DNA from: an uncultured Eubacteriales bacterium
GTDB lineage: Bacteria > Bacillota > Clostridia > Oscillospirales > Butyricicoccaceae
Direction: 5' to 3'
DNA: 27,940 nucleotides
NCBI GenBank assembly: GCA_910586105.1
Contig: CAJUGU010000045.1
Location: forward strand, 1-27,940
Position numbers and translations under genes: made by a program. Each line of letters opens with the position of its first letter. Position 1 is the first letter of the stretch. Below the pieces are notes generated by a model, which ran no database searches, was not told the origin of the DNA, and saw only the letters and a program-made list of their open reading frames with translations. This document shows positions 1 to 7,829 of the stretch, piece by piece.

Positions 1-20
1 AGACGTGTGCTCTCCGATCT
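1..20. other. Residual Illumina adapter at contig start
   Basis: The first 20 bases read as the 3' part of the TruSeq index-read adapter (AGACGTGTGCTC...CCGATCT) with one T missing from the central TT. On the minus strand this is repeat sequence running straight into AGATCGG..., as in read-through of a short insert. It is a sequencing artefact, not genomic DNA. Confidence 0.93.
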
Positions 21-52
21 GGGGCAGAGCCCCTGCGCCCCGCCCGCCAGCG
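21..52. repeat. Partial palindromic repeat at contig edge
   Basis: Positions 21-33 form GGGGC-AGA-GCCCC, a short member of the palindrome family found elsewhere in the window (AAAGGGC-TCT-GCCCTTT). It is followed by GC-rich sequence that ends at the stop codon of the lipoprotein gene. The copy is cut by the contig end and adapter. Confidence 0.6.
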
Positions 53-676
53 TTAGCCCACGCTCTCGACGAAGTTTACGACCGCCGCGCGCTGCGCGTC
101 GATGTTGGCGTCGTACTGCTCCTCAAGACCCGTGATCGTGTAAACATAATAGCTGTTCGCGCCTTCCAGAAAGATGACAAGCGCCTTCGCTGTTACTCCC
201 TCCTGCGTCACCGAGTAGCTCTCCGCTTTCGCCGTCAGACTTGGGTCGACCGCTACCTCTTCCGACGTCGGGGCCCCAAAGCTCGAAAGCGTTTGCTCCC
301 GGTAAAATTCCATCAGCGTATCAAGGCTGCTGAATTGCTCCGAGTCCTTCGGTAAGCCCTGTACCAGGATCGAAAACGTTTGGTCGCTGTTGTCCAACAC
401 CAGATGCTCTTCATTGCCGCCGTCGCTTTGCACCCAGCCCCCCTCAATGTCCGGGATCCGCACCGAATAACTCCCCGATTCGCTCCAGAAGTTTAAAAGC
501 TCTGGAGCCGCTGCGGTTTGCGTTCCGCCCGCCGCCGCGCTCGTCCCAGCGCCCGACTGCGCGTCGCCCCCCGCGTCGCCCCCCGCTCCGCCGCAAGCGC
601 TCAGACTTACGCACAACGTCGCCGCAACCAGCGCCGTAAACAGCTGCTTTTCCACTTTTTTCAATTCCGTTTTCAT
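53..676 (-). CDS. Small secreted lipoprotein of unknown function
   Basis: A 207-aa protein. The start chosen is the ATG at 676, preceded by AAGGAAGGA; an upstream in-frame ATG would place this Shine-Dalgarno inside the gene. Residues 1-27 are a lipoprotein signal peptide (charged start MKTELKK, hydrophobic core, lipobox L-S-A-C with Cys28), followed by a low-complexity Gly/Ala/Ser linker to about residue 60. The remaining ~145 residues look like one compact globular domain with alternating strands, with no motif I can name. It should be anchored outside the membrane. It is transcribed divergently from mfd, and its stop codon abuts a palindromic repeat. Function unknown; related small lipoproteins are common in Clostridia. 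Confidence 0.8.
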   Translation of the reverse strand: MKTELKKVEKQLFTALVAATLCVSLSACGGAGGDAGGDAQSGAGTSAAAGGTQTAAAPELLNFWSESGSYSVRIPDIEGGWVQSDGGNEEHLVLDNSDQTFSILVQGLPKDSEQFSSLDTLMEFYREQTLSSFGAPTSEEVAVDPSLTAKAESYSVTQEGVTAKALVIFLEGANSYYVYTITGLEEQYDANIDAQRAAVVNFVESVG

Positions 677-715
677 TAAAATCCTTCCTTTCATTGGCAA
701 TTTTGCCCGATCTTG

Positions 716-724
716 AGTATAACA
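716..724 (-). promoter_or_regulatory. Extended -10 promoter of the lipoprotein gene
   Basis: On the minus strand TGTTATACT combines the extended -10 element TGn with TATACT (716-721). No good -35 hexamer lies at the right distance, as is usual for extended -10 promoters. It sits about 40 bp upstream of the ATG. Confidence 0.45.
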
Positions 725-805
725 CGCTCGGCTTGTCATTTTGTGAAGAAATTTTGAAGGATTTCCGTCCTTTTTGCATATTTTCCTTTTGCAGGAAAAG
801 TATAG

Positions 806-3800
806 GTGATTGAATCAATGCAAGAGATTACATTAAGTATTGTTAAACTAAAAGAATACAGGGAGTTGTATTCCGCGCTTCAGACAGGCCGCACGCCCGC
901 GCTCGCCTGCGGCCTGTCGCCCGTGCATAAAGCCCAGCTCGCCGCCGCGATCGGGATCCAGTCCGGCAGGCTCGTGCTGCTGCTTACCGACGACGAAGCC
1001 GCCGCAAACCGCCTGGCTGCGGATCTCTCCGCCTTCGCCGAGCGGAACGTCCCCGTGATCCCCTCGCGCGACCTCATGTTCCTCGGCGTGGAATCGTATT
1101 CACATGAATTTGAACAGGCGCGTATCGCCGCCCTCTGGCGGCTGCGCCAGGGCGCGCCGTTCGCTGTGGTCTCCGTAGCGGCGGCTCAGCAGACAACGAT
1201 CCCGCCGGAAGCGCTCGACCGCGCAGTCATCCGCCTGATCGTCGGCGAAACCGTCCCGCCGGGAGACCTCGTGCGGCGGCTGAGCGCCGCTGGTTATCAG
1301 CGCACGACGCAGGTAGAGGGCCACGGCCAGTTTTCGCTGCGCGGCGGTATCCTCGACCTGTTCCCACCGCAGGAGCGCACGCCGGTGCGCGTCGAGTTCT
1401 GGGACGACGACATTGATTCCATGTCCTATTTCGACGTCGGCAGCCAGCGGCGCGGCGAAACGCTGCAAAGCCTATTGTGCCTGCCCTGCATGGAAGCGCT
1501 GCCCGGACTGGCGGAGGGCGGCGTGCCCGGCCTGTGCAAACAGCTGGAAAAGGCGCTTTCCGGACGGCGCAAAAAACATCCCGATCTGGAAAAGAATCTG
1601 GCGCGGGACATCGAGCGCCTGCGCGAGACCGGGTATCTGCCGTCGGCGGACAAATACCTGCCCGAGATCTATGGCGCGCCCGCGACGCTGTTCGACTACC
1701 TGCCGGAAGATACCCTGCTGGCGATCGACGATACCCCGCGGCTGCGTGAGGCGGCGCGCGGGTTCTGCCAGCGGCTGACGCTGGATATTGAAGCCGTCAA
1801 CGAGCGCGGCGAGCTGGCGCACGAGCCTTCGGCGTTCGCGCTTGACTTCCCGCATATTGCGGAGCAGGCGCGCCGGTTCCGGACGCTGCGGCTGGACACC
1901 TTCCTGAATTCGATACCGGAGCTTGCGCCGAAAACGCTGCTCAATTTTGCGGCGAACCAGATGAACGCCTTTGTCGGCTCGCTTGACGCGCTGTGCAGCG
2001 ATATCGACAGCTATTTGAAGCAGGGGCGCGCCGTCGCGATGGTGTGCGCGGGCGAGCTGCGCTGCAAGAACATGCTGGAAGCGCTCGGAGGGGCGGGGGT
2101 GCCTGCGAAGCGGAGCGTCCACCTGCCGGAGCCGGGGCGCGCGGTGGTGATCGAGGGCAGTCTTTCGGCGGGCTTTGAATACCCGGCGCTCGACCTGACC
2201 GTGCTGACCGAAGGGCGCGCGGTTGGGCGCAAGCCTTCCGGCAAGGGCAAAAGATCCAACCGTGACCGGGTGAAAAGCTACGCCGACCTGACGCCCGGCG
2301 ATCTGGTCGTACACGAGCATCACGGCATTGGGAAGTTCGTCGGGATGGAGCGTATGGAGATCGACGGCGCGGCGCGCGATTTTATTAAGATATCATTCGC
2401 GGGCGCGGATTTCCTGTATGTCCCGGCGACCAATCTGGACCTGATCTCGAAATACATCGGCGGCGGCGATCCGGAAAAGGTGCGGCTGACCAAGCTGGGC
2501 GGCGCCGACTGGAGCAAGGCGCGGACGCGGGCGAAGGCGGCGGCGAAGGACCTTGCGGCGGGGCTGATCAAGCTGTATGCCGAGCGCGAACGGCAGAAGG
2601 GGTTTGCGTTCCCGAAGGACGACGAATGGCAGCGCGAATTTGAGCAGGCGTTCCCATATGAGGAGACGGACGACCAGCTGCGGTGCGTGCAGGAGATCAA
2701 GCGGGACATGGAGTCGGAGCGGCCGATGGACCGGCTGCTGTGCGGCGACGTGGGCTTTGGGAAGACTGAGGTCGCGCTGCGGGCGGTGATGAAGTGCGTG
2801 CTGGCGGGCAAGCAGGCGGCGATCCTTGCGCCGACGACGGTGCTGGCGCGGCAGCATTACCTGACGGCGTTGGAGCGGTTCCAGGGGTATCCGGTGCGGA
2901 TCGAACTGCTTTCGCGCTATAAAACGGCGGGGGAGCAGAAGAAGATCTTCGAGCTGCTCAGCGCGGGTATGATCGACGTGGTGATCGGCACGCACAAGCT
3001 GTTCAACAAAAAGGTGCAGTTCCACGATCTGGGGCTGCTGGTCGTGGACGAGGAACAGCGTTTCGGGGTTTCGCACAAGGAAAAGCTCAAGGAAATGAGC
3101 AAACAGGTGGACGTGCTGACGCTGTCGGCGACGCCGATCCCGCGAACGCTGAACATGGCGTTATCGGGGATCCGGGACATGTCTTCGATTGAGGAGCCGC
3201 CGCACGACCGGCACCCGGTACAGACTTATGTACTGGAATACAGCGAACCGGTGTTGCTGGACGCGATCCGGCGGGAGCTTGCGCGGGGCGGGCAGGTCTT
3301 CTACCTGCATAATATTGTGGAATCGATCGATCAGACGGCGGCGCGGCTGCATCAGGAATTGCCGGACGCGCGGATCGGCGTTGCGCACGGCAAGATGGGG
3401 CAGCGGGAGCTGACGAAGGTGATGCAGGCAATGAGCGACGGTGAAATTGATATACTGGTCTGCACAACGATCATTGAAACGGGCATTGACATTCCGAACG
3501 CGAACACATTGATTATTGAAAACGCCGACAACATGGGTCTTGCGCAGCTGCACCAGATCCGGGGGCGAGTAGGACGATCCAGCCGCCGGGCGTCCGCCTA
3601 TCTCACCTTCCGCCGCGGCAAGGTACTCAGCGAGATTGCGCAAAAGCGTCTGAGCGCGGTCCGGGAATTCGCGGAATTCGGCTCGGGCTTCAAGATCGCG
3701 ATGCGCGACCTGGAGATCCGGGGGGCGGGCAACGTTCTGGGGCCGGAGCAATCGGGCCACATGATGAGCGTCGGCTATGATTTATACTTGAAACTGCTCG

Positions 3801-4282
3801 AAGAAGCGGTTTTAGAGGAGCGCGGCGAGCCGGTACCGCGCCGGGTCGAGTGCGCGGCAGACCTGACGCTCTCTGCAAACCTCCCGGAAAGCTATGTACC
3901 GGACGCAGGCCAGCGGGTAGACCTGTACCGGCGTATTGCGCTGATCCGGAGCGAAGAAACGCGGAGCGACGTGCTGGACGAACTGATCGACCGGTACGGG
4001 GAGCCGCCGGCGGAGGCGGTGGCGCTGCTGGACATTGCGCTGCTGCGGGCGCAGGCGGCGGCGCTGGGCATTGTGGAGATCAAGCAAAACGACGGCCGGC
4101 TGCTGATGGTATTCGGCCAACCGGACTTTGCGCGCCTGTCGGCGCTGTGCAGCAGCGAAGTTTTCCGGGGCCGTCTGCTCCTGAACGCAGGCGCCGAGCC
4201 TTATCTATCGCTCCGCATGAAGCAGGGCGAAGCCCCGATGGAAATGGCGCAAAAGCTGATCGCCGAATACGCAGCCCTCTAA
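806..4282 (+). CDS. mfd: Transcription-repair coupling factor Mfd
   Basis: Mfd removes RNA polymerase stalled at DNA lesions and recruits UvrA to the transcribed strand. The 1158-aa length fits the family (about 1150-1180). Domain order is complete: N-terminal UvrB-like region (to about residue 450), CarD-like RNA polymerase interaction domain (about 493-560, with HEHHGIGKFVG), superfamily 2 helicase/translocase with Walker A GDVGFGKT (647-654), motif II DEEQ (748-751) and motif VI QIRGRVGR (917-924), then the TRCF C-terminal domain (LPESYVPDAGQRVDLYRRI). Start is uncertain: GTG 806 has AGGA at 793-796, while ATG 818 has AGGTGA at 804-809 and gives an N-terminus closer to usual homologues; the longer form is listed. 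The TAA stop overlaps the first two bases of a palindromic repeat. Confidence 0.97.
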   Translation: MIESMQEITLSIVKLKEYRELYSALQTGRTPALACGLSPVHKAQLAAAIGIQSGRLVLLLTDDEAAANRLAADLSAFAERNVPVIPSRDLMFLGVESYSHEFEQARIAALWRLRQGAPFAVVSVAAAQQTTIPPEALDRAVIRLIVGETVPPGDLVRRLSAAGYQRTTQVEGHGQFSLRGGILDLFPPQERTPVRVEFWDDDIDSMSYFDVGSQRRGETLQSLLCLPCMEALPGLAEGGVPGLCKQLEKALSGRRKKHPDLEKNLARDIERLRETGYLPSADKYLPEIYGAPATLFDYLPEDTLLAIDDTPRLREAARGFCQRLTLDIEAVNERGELAHEPSAFALDFPHIAEQARRFRTLRLDTFLNSIPELAPKTLLNFAANQMNAFVGSLDALCSDIDSYLKQGRAVAMVCAGELRCKNMLEALGGAGVPAKRSVHLPEPGRAVVIEGSLSAGFEYPALDLTVLTEGRAVGRKPSGKGKRSNRDRVKSYADLTPGDLVVHEHHGIGKFVGMERMEIDGAARDFIKISFAGADFLYVPATNLDLISKYIGGGDPEKVRLTKLGGADWSKARTRAKAAAKDLAAGLIKLYAERERQKGFAFPKDDEWQREFEQAFPYEETDDQLRCVQEIKRDMESERPMDRLLCGDVGFGKTEVALRAVMKCVLAGKQAAILAPTTVLARQHYLTALERFQGYPVRIELLSRYKTAGEQKKIFELLSAGMIDVVIGTHKLFNKKVQFHDLGLLVVDEEQRFGVSHKEKLKEMSKQVDVLTLSATPIPRTLNMALSGIRDMSSIEEPPHDRHPVQTYVLEYSEPVLLDAIRRELARGGQVFYLHNIVESIDQTAARLHQELPDARIGVAHGKMGQRELTKVMQAMSDGEIDILVCTTIIETGIDIPNANTLIIENADNMGLAQLHQIRGRVGRSSRRASAYLTFRRGKVLSEIAQKRLSAVREFAEFGSGFKIAMRDLEIRGAGNVLGPEQSGHMMSVGYDLYLKLLEEAVLEERGEPVPRRVECAADLTLSANLPESYVPDAGQRVDLYRRIALIRSEETRSDVLDELIDRYGEPPAEAVALLDIALLRAQAAALGIVEIKQNDGRLLMVFGQPDFARLSALCSSEVFRGRLLLNAGAEPYLSLRMKQGEAPMEMAQKLIAEYAAL

Positions 4283-4456
4283 AGGGCTCTGCCCTTTGGA
4301 AACCCGCCCCTCGCCGGGGAGGTGTCCTGCGCGGACGGCGCCAAAGGGCTCTGCCCTTTGGAAACCCGCCCCCTCGCCGGGGGAGGCGTCCTGCGCGGAC
4401 GGCGCCAGAGGGGCTAGCCCCTCTGGACTCCCGTTTTCGCCTGCGGGCGGGACGGG
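4281..4456. repeat. Tandem palindromic repeat array, modules of about 62-64 bp
   Basis: Three units start at 4281, 4343 and 4407. The first two hold a palindrome AAAGGGC-TCT-GCCCTTT, a small hairpin CCCC-TCGCC-GGGG (one base pair longer in the second: CCCCC/GGGGG) and GTCC-TGCGC-GGAC. The third carries a variant palindrome (4405-4426, arms CCAGAGGGGC/GCCCCTCTGG) followed by ACTCCCG and a CGCC-TGC-GGGCG-type hairpin. The array starts on the mfd stop codon. No coding potential is evident; the overlapping open frames are low-complexity. Confidence 0.85.
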
Positions 4457-4474
4457 GCTTGGGCGTGTGCTGAT

Positions 4475-4607
4475 TCCCGTTTACGCGTGCAGTTTCCAGC
4501 CCGCCACAACGACGGCGGGCTGGAGCTCTTACTGCGGCCGGGTGCGGTGCTCACTCCCGTTTATGCGTGCATTTGCCAGCCCGCCATAACGGCGGCGGGC
4601 TGGCGTT
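4475..4607. repeat. Two 80-bp tandem hairpin units with GTTTAYGCGTGC lead
   Basis: Two copies offset by 80 bp begin with TCCCGTTTAYGCGTGC (4475, 4555) and then form a perfect 10-bp stem CCAGCCCGCC/GGCGGGCTGG with an 8-nt loop (4496-4523 and 4576-4603). The loop bases differ while the stems are identical. A third relative lies at 24028-24072. This and the preceding array fill the non-coding space between mfd and the SUKH gene. Confidence 0.85.
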
Positions 4608-4658
4608 CTTACCACGGCTCACAATATCTTTTACTGGAACACCAAAGGGAGGATTGTC

Positions 4659-6560
4659 ATGGAAGCCTTTTCCGCCGCCGCATTACGCGAGCTGCTTGGG
4701 CAAGCCAAAGCAGCCGACCCGGATCGGAAACAATCCGACTGCTACGAATGGAACCCGCCCGTTTCCCAAACCGACTTGGAAGCATTCGAGCAGGAGATCG
4801 GCACGACCTTGCCGGAAACCTACCGCCGCTTCCTGTTGGAAGCCGGAAACGGAGGCGCAGGGCCGTTTTGCGGCCTGTTTTCCTTACAGCAGGTGCGCGG
4901 CTGGCTCGATTGGAAGGTTGAGCCGGAGGAATGCCCTTTTCTTCGACCCGGGATGGATGCCGATGTGGCCCAATGGCTATGGAATGACGGCGAAAACTGG
5001 AAACGCGGCTGCATCCCCATCGGTTCCGAAGGGGATACCTATTTTACCCTGCTGCTCGTGGCAGGCCCCAACCGGGGACGGGTCGTTTATGTGGAATACG
5101 AGGCTTCATGGGTGTTTTTCCCCGAAGAACCGGACTTTCTGCGCTGGTATACCCGCTGGCTGCGGGAGGTGGCGCTGGGCTATAAAATTTTCTGGTTCGC
5201 GACGAATCTGGACGGAGACGAGCAAGCGCTCCGAGAGCGCTATCGGCGGGCGGAGACGGACGAGGAACGCTGGGCGGCCGTCGCCAGCATGGAGAAGTTC
5301 CCCGTCCTGTCGCCGGAGAGCGTCGAGCTGATTTGCGCCGAGGTACAGAAACAGCTTACCGTCCCGGATGCCTGCGGCGTTTTGGAGCTCCTTTATTTCG
5401 CCAGCGCGGAGCGGTACCATTGGTTTCTGGATAGCCGCTGGAAGTCTGGCCGCTGCGCGGCGGTGGTGCGGGAAGTGTCTTATTCCCTCATCCACCTTCC
5501 GGTGGATGACAAAGCCCTTGCGGAACGCTGGCGGGAGCGGGTGTTGGAGCAGCTTCCCGATCTCCCGCAGGAAGCGTGGCTTGCCGCGGTGCAGCTCCTG
5601 CGCAAGAGCTGCGGCGTCCGGCTGGCGCAGGTATTGTTCCTGCTGGAACGCGCGGAAGGGCGCGTGAAAAGGGAATTGTTGCGTTCTTTCTCCCGCTTCC
5701 CGGATGCAAAGGAGCATTTGGAGCTTTGGCTCCCCCGGCTTGCCGAGCGGGACGATCTGGAACTCCTATGCGTGGTACTGAACACCGTCCCGCGGACGGC
5801 GGACGCACGCCTTCGCGAAGCGCTGTATCAGGTGCAGAAGGATTTCGCCTTTGCCGTCGAGCTGCTCCTCCACGTCGACCGCAAGGACCCGGAGGCAGTC
5901 CGGCGCGCCAACCGCCGCAGGCTGGAAAATGAGGTCTATCGGTACGCCTGCGCCGCATGGCGGGATGCGTTCCGCGAAGCAATCAATCCCGAGGTGGCAG
6001 GCGTACCCCGCCCCTACTTTTTGGAAATGGAACACCACGATATCCGTGATCTGGGCATGGATCGCCTGCCGCCGCCCGGCTGCATCCGTTTGAATCCCCT
6101 GATTGCGCTGGCAATCCGGGAGCAGCGCGGCCGCCTGCCCTCTACGGCGTATGACTGGCGCCGGGCATTGGAGCGGATGAAAAAGCTAACCATCAAGCTC
6201 ACCCGGAGCACGGTGCGCGCGTGGGATGAGGAAGGGCACCGCGTATTCGTCTACGCGCCTGACGAGCATTTCCCCCCGGAACCGTTTTTTTACGACCTGC
6301 GCGACTGGTCGGCGATCGGGCGCATGCAAAGCCTCCGGACGCTTTGCATCGAAGAACTTTGCGTGGACGACTTCTCGTTCCTCGCGGAATGTAAAAACGT
6401 CGAAACGCTGTCGCTGCGCGGTACGAACTTTTCCGACTGCCGTCTGCTGCGCGAAATACCCCGGCTGAAACGGGTCAACCTGAACCTTTGCCCGCTCACG
6501 CATCAGGATGCGCTGGCCGATCTGCCGATCGAGTTCCTCACAGGGGCGGAAAATTCATGA
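4659..6560 (+). CDS. SUKH (SMI1/KNR4) domain protein with LRR-like C-terminus
   Basis: A 633-aa soluble protein with no signal peptide or membrane segment. ATG 4659 follows AGGGAGG. The N-terminal ~150 residues fit the SMI1/KNR4 (SUKH) fold: the run LPETYRRFLLEAGNGG (51-66) and the following GPFCGLFSL are the family signature. SUKH proteins often act as immunity proteins against polymorphic or contact-dependent toxins. Residues about 210-450 are amphipathic helices (HEAT-like, inferred). Residues about 547-625 have leucine-rich periodicity (LRTLCIEEL, VETLSLRG, LKRVNLNL) as in short LRR tails. No toxin, secretion signal or partner is adjacent: it lies alone between housekeeping genes mfd and prfB, behind repeats. 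The domain call is firm; the immunity role is inference. Confidence 0.75.
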   Translation: MEAFSAAALRELLGQAKAADPDRKQSDCYEWNPPVSQTDLEAFEQEIGTTLPETYRRFLLEAGNGGAGPFCGLFSLQQVRGWLDWKVEPEECPFLRPGMDADVAQWLWNDGENWKRGCIPIGSEGDTYFTLLLVAGPNRGRVVYVEYEASWVFFPEEPDFLRWYTRWLREVALGYKIFWFATNLDGDEQALRERYRRAETDEERWAAVASMEKFPVLSPESVELICAEVQKQLTVPDACGVLELLYFASAERYHWFLDSRWKSGRCAAVVREVSYSLIHLPVDDKALAERWRERVLEQLPDLPQEAWLAAVQLLRKSCGVRLAQVLFLLERAEGRVKRELLRSFSRFPDAKEHLELWLPRLAERDDLELLCVVLNTVPRTADARLREALYQVQKDFAFAVELLLHVDRKDPEAVRRANRRRLENEVYRYACAAWRDAFREAINPEVAGVPRPYFLEMEHHDIRDLGMDRLPPPGCIRLNPLIALAIREQRGRLPSTAYDWRRALERMKKLTIKLTRSTVRAWDEEGHRVFVYAPDEHFPPEPFFYDLRDWSAIGRMQSLRTLCIEELCVDDFSFLAECKNVETLSLRGTNFSDCRLLREIPRLKRVNLNLCPLTHQDALADLPIEFLTGAENS

Positions 6561-6576
6561 TTTTGCGCCGTCCCCC

Positions 6577-6605
6577 TTTACAGGACGCGCTTTTGCGGAT
6601 ATACT
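6577..6605 (+). promoter_or_regulatory. Sigma-A promoter of prfB
   Basis: TTTACA (6577-6582), a 17-bp spacer and TATACT (6600-6605) lie about 35 bp before the prfB ATG, which would give a leader of under 30 nt. It sits just after the stop of the SUKH gene, so prfB has its own promoter. Confidence 0.75.
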
Positions 6606-6639
6606 ATTATAGGAAAATTATAGAACGGAGCGAACAGCG

Positions 6640-7764
6640 ATGCTTGAATTTGAAGAATATAAGGTCAAACTGAACAACCTCAAGCCCGATCTGGACGAGT
6701 TGGGGCATTCGCTCGATTTGGATCAGGCGGCGCGCGAGGTCGAGGAGCTGGAAATGAAGGCCGCGCAGCCGGGCTTCTGGGACGACCCGGACGCCTCGCA
6801 GAAGGTCGTATCCCGCATGGGCGCGCTGAAAGGGAAGATCGAAGCCTTCCGCGCGCTGGAAGCGCAATGGGACGACCTGACGACGCTGTGCGAAATGGCG
6901 ATCGAGGAAAACGACGAATCCATGCTGGAAGAGCTGGAAAGCGGCTTCAAGGAACTGGACGAGGGCGTAGCCGCCCAGAAGCTGCAAACCCTGCTGACCG
7001 GCGAGTACGACCGCAACAACGTGCTCATGAGCTTCCATGCGGGCGCGGGCGGCACCGAGGCGCAGGACTGGTGCGCCATGCTTTACCGGATGTACACCCG
7101 CTGGGCGGAGCGCCACGGCTTTACCTATAAGATCATGGACTATCAGGACGGCGACGAAGCGGGCCTGAAATCGGCGGATATCCTGATCGAAGGGGAAAAC
7201 GCCTATGGCTATCTCAAAGGGGAATCGGGCGTCCACCGTCTGGTGCGCATCTCGCCGTTTGACGCCTCCGGGCGGCGGCATACCTCGTTTTCGGCGGTTG
7301 AAGTCATTCCGGATATCCCGGACGACGCCGACGTGGAGATCAAGCCCGATGATTACGAAATGCAGGTTTTCCGCTCCTCCGGCGCGGGCGGCCAGCACAT
7401 CAACAAGACTTCGTCAGCCGTGCGCCTGATCCATAAGGCGACGGGCATTGTCGTATCCTGCCAGACCGAGCGCAGCCAGTTCCAGAACAAGGACAACTGC
7501 CTGCGGATGCTGCGTTCCAAGCTGGTCGAAATCAAGGAACGCGAACACCTCGACAAGATTTCCGATATCAAGGGCGATCAGAAGAAGATCGAATGGGGCA
7601 GCCAAATCCGCTCCTATGTCTTCATGCCCTACACCCTTGCAAAGGACACCCGCACCGCGTATGAAAACACCAACATCAACGCGGTGATGGACGGCGACCT
7701 GGACGGCTTCATCAACGCCTACCTCACCGCCGCCGCGACCGGGAACTGGGCAAGCAAGACCTGA
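6640..7764 (+). CDS. prfB: Peptide chain release factor 2 (RF2), no frameshift site
   Basis: RF2 reads UAA and UGA stops and triggers peptide release. The 374-aa product is full length in one frame. The stop-codon recognition tripeptide SPF is at 205-207 and the peptidyl-transferase motif GGQ at 250-252 (in GAGGQHINKTSSAVRL). In most bacteria prfB carries an in-frame UGA near codon 26 within CTTTGAC, bypassed by +1 frameshifting for autoregulation. Here the equivalent place reads CTC GAT (L25 D26) in open frame, with no stop, so that control is absent. A GGAG-like site precedes the ATG. A strong hairpin follows the gene. Confidence 0.97.
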   Translation: MLEFEEYKVKLNNLKPDLDELGHSLDLDQAAREVEELEMKAAQPGFWDDPDASQKVVSRMGALKGKIEAFRALEAQWDDLTTLCEMAIEENDESMLEELESGFKELDEGVAAQKLQTLLTGEYDRNNVLMSFHAGAGGTEAQDWCAMLYRMYTRWAERHGFTYKIMDYQDGDEAGLKSADILIEGENAYGYLKGESGVHRLVRISPFDASGRRHTSFSAVEVIPDIPDDADVEIKPDDYEMQVFRSSGAGGQHINKTSSAVRLIHKATGIVVSCQTERSQFQNKDNCLRMLRSKLVEIKEREHLDKISDIKGDQKKIEWGSQIRSYVFMPYTLAKDTRTAYENTNINAVMDGDLDGFINAYLTAAATGNWASKT

Positions 7765-7772
7765 TAAAACGA

Positions 7773-7810
7773 AGCCGGCGCAGGGAAGCGGACGCGTCCC
7801 TGCGCTGGCT
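7773..7810. terminator. 14-bp stem hairpin after prfB, no T tract
   Basis: Arms 7773-7786 and 7797-7810 pair over 14 bp with one G-U wobble and a 10-nt loop. It follows the prfB stop by 8 nt and ends just before the Shine-Dalgarno of the SNF2 gene. There is no T run after it, so it may be a weak or Rho/processing-type 3' end, or may influence expression of the next gene. Confidence 0.6.
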
Positions 7811-7829
7811 CTGCTGGGAGAATGACCGA

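Noticed and set aside
4296..4589. Short + strand frames in the repeat block
   Set aside because: They encode repeated Pro/Arg/Gly strings from the palindromes; no ribosome binding site and overlapping frames are all equally open.
4281..4607. CRISPR array or integron attC sites
   Set aside because: Units are contiguous 62-64 or 80 bp tandem repeats with no unique spacers; no cas or integrase gene and no attC core boxes are present.
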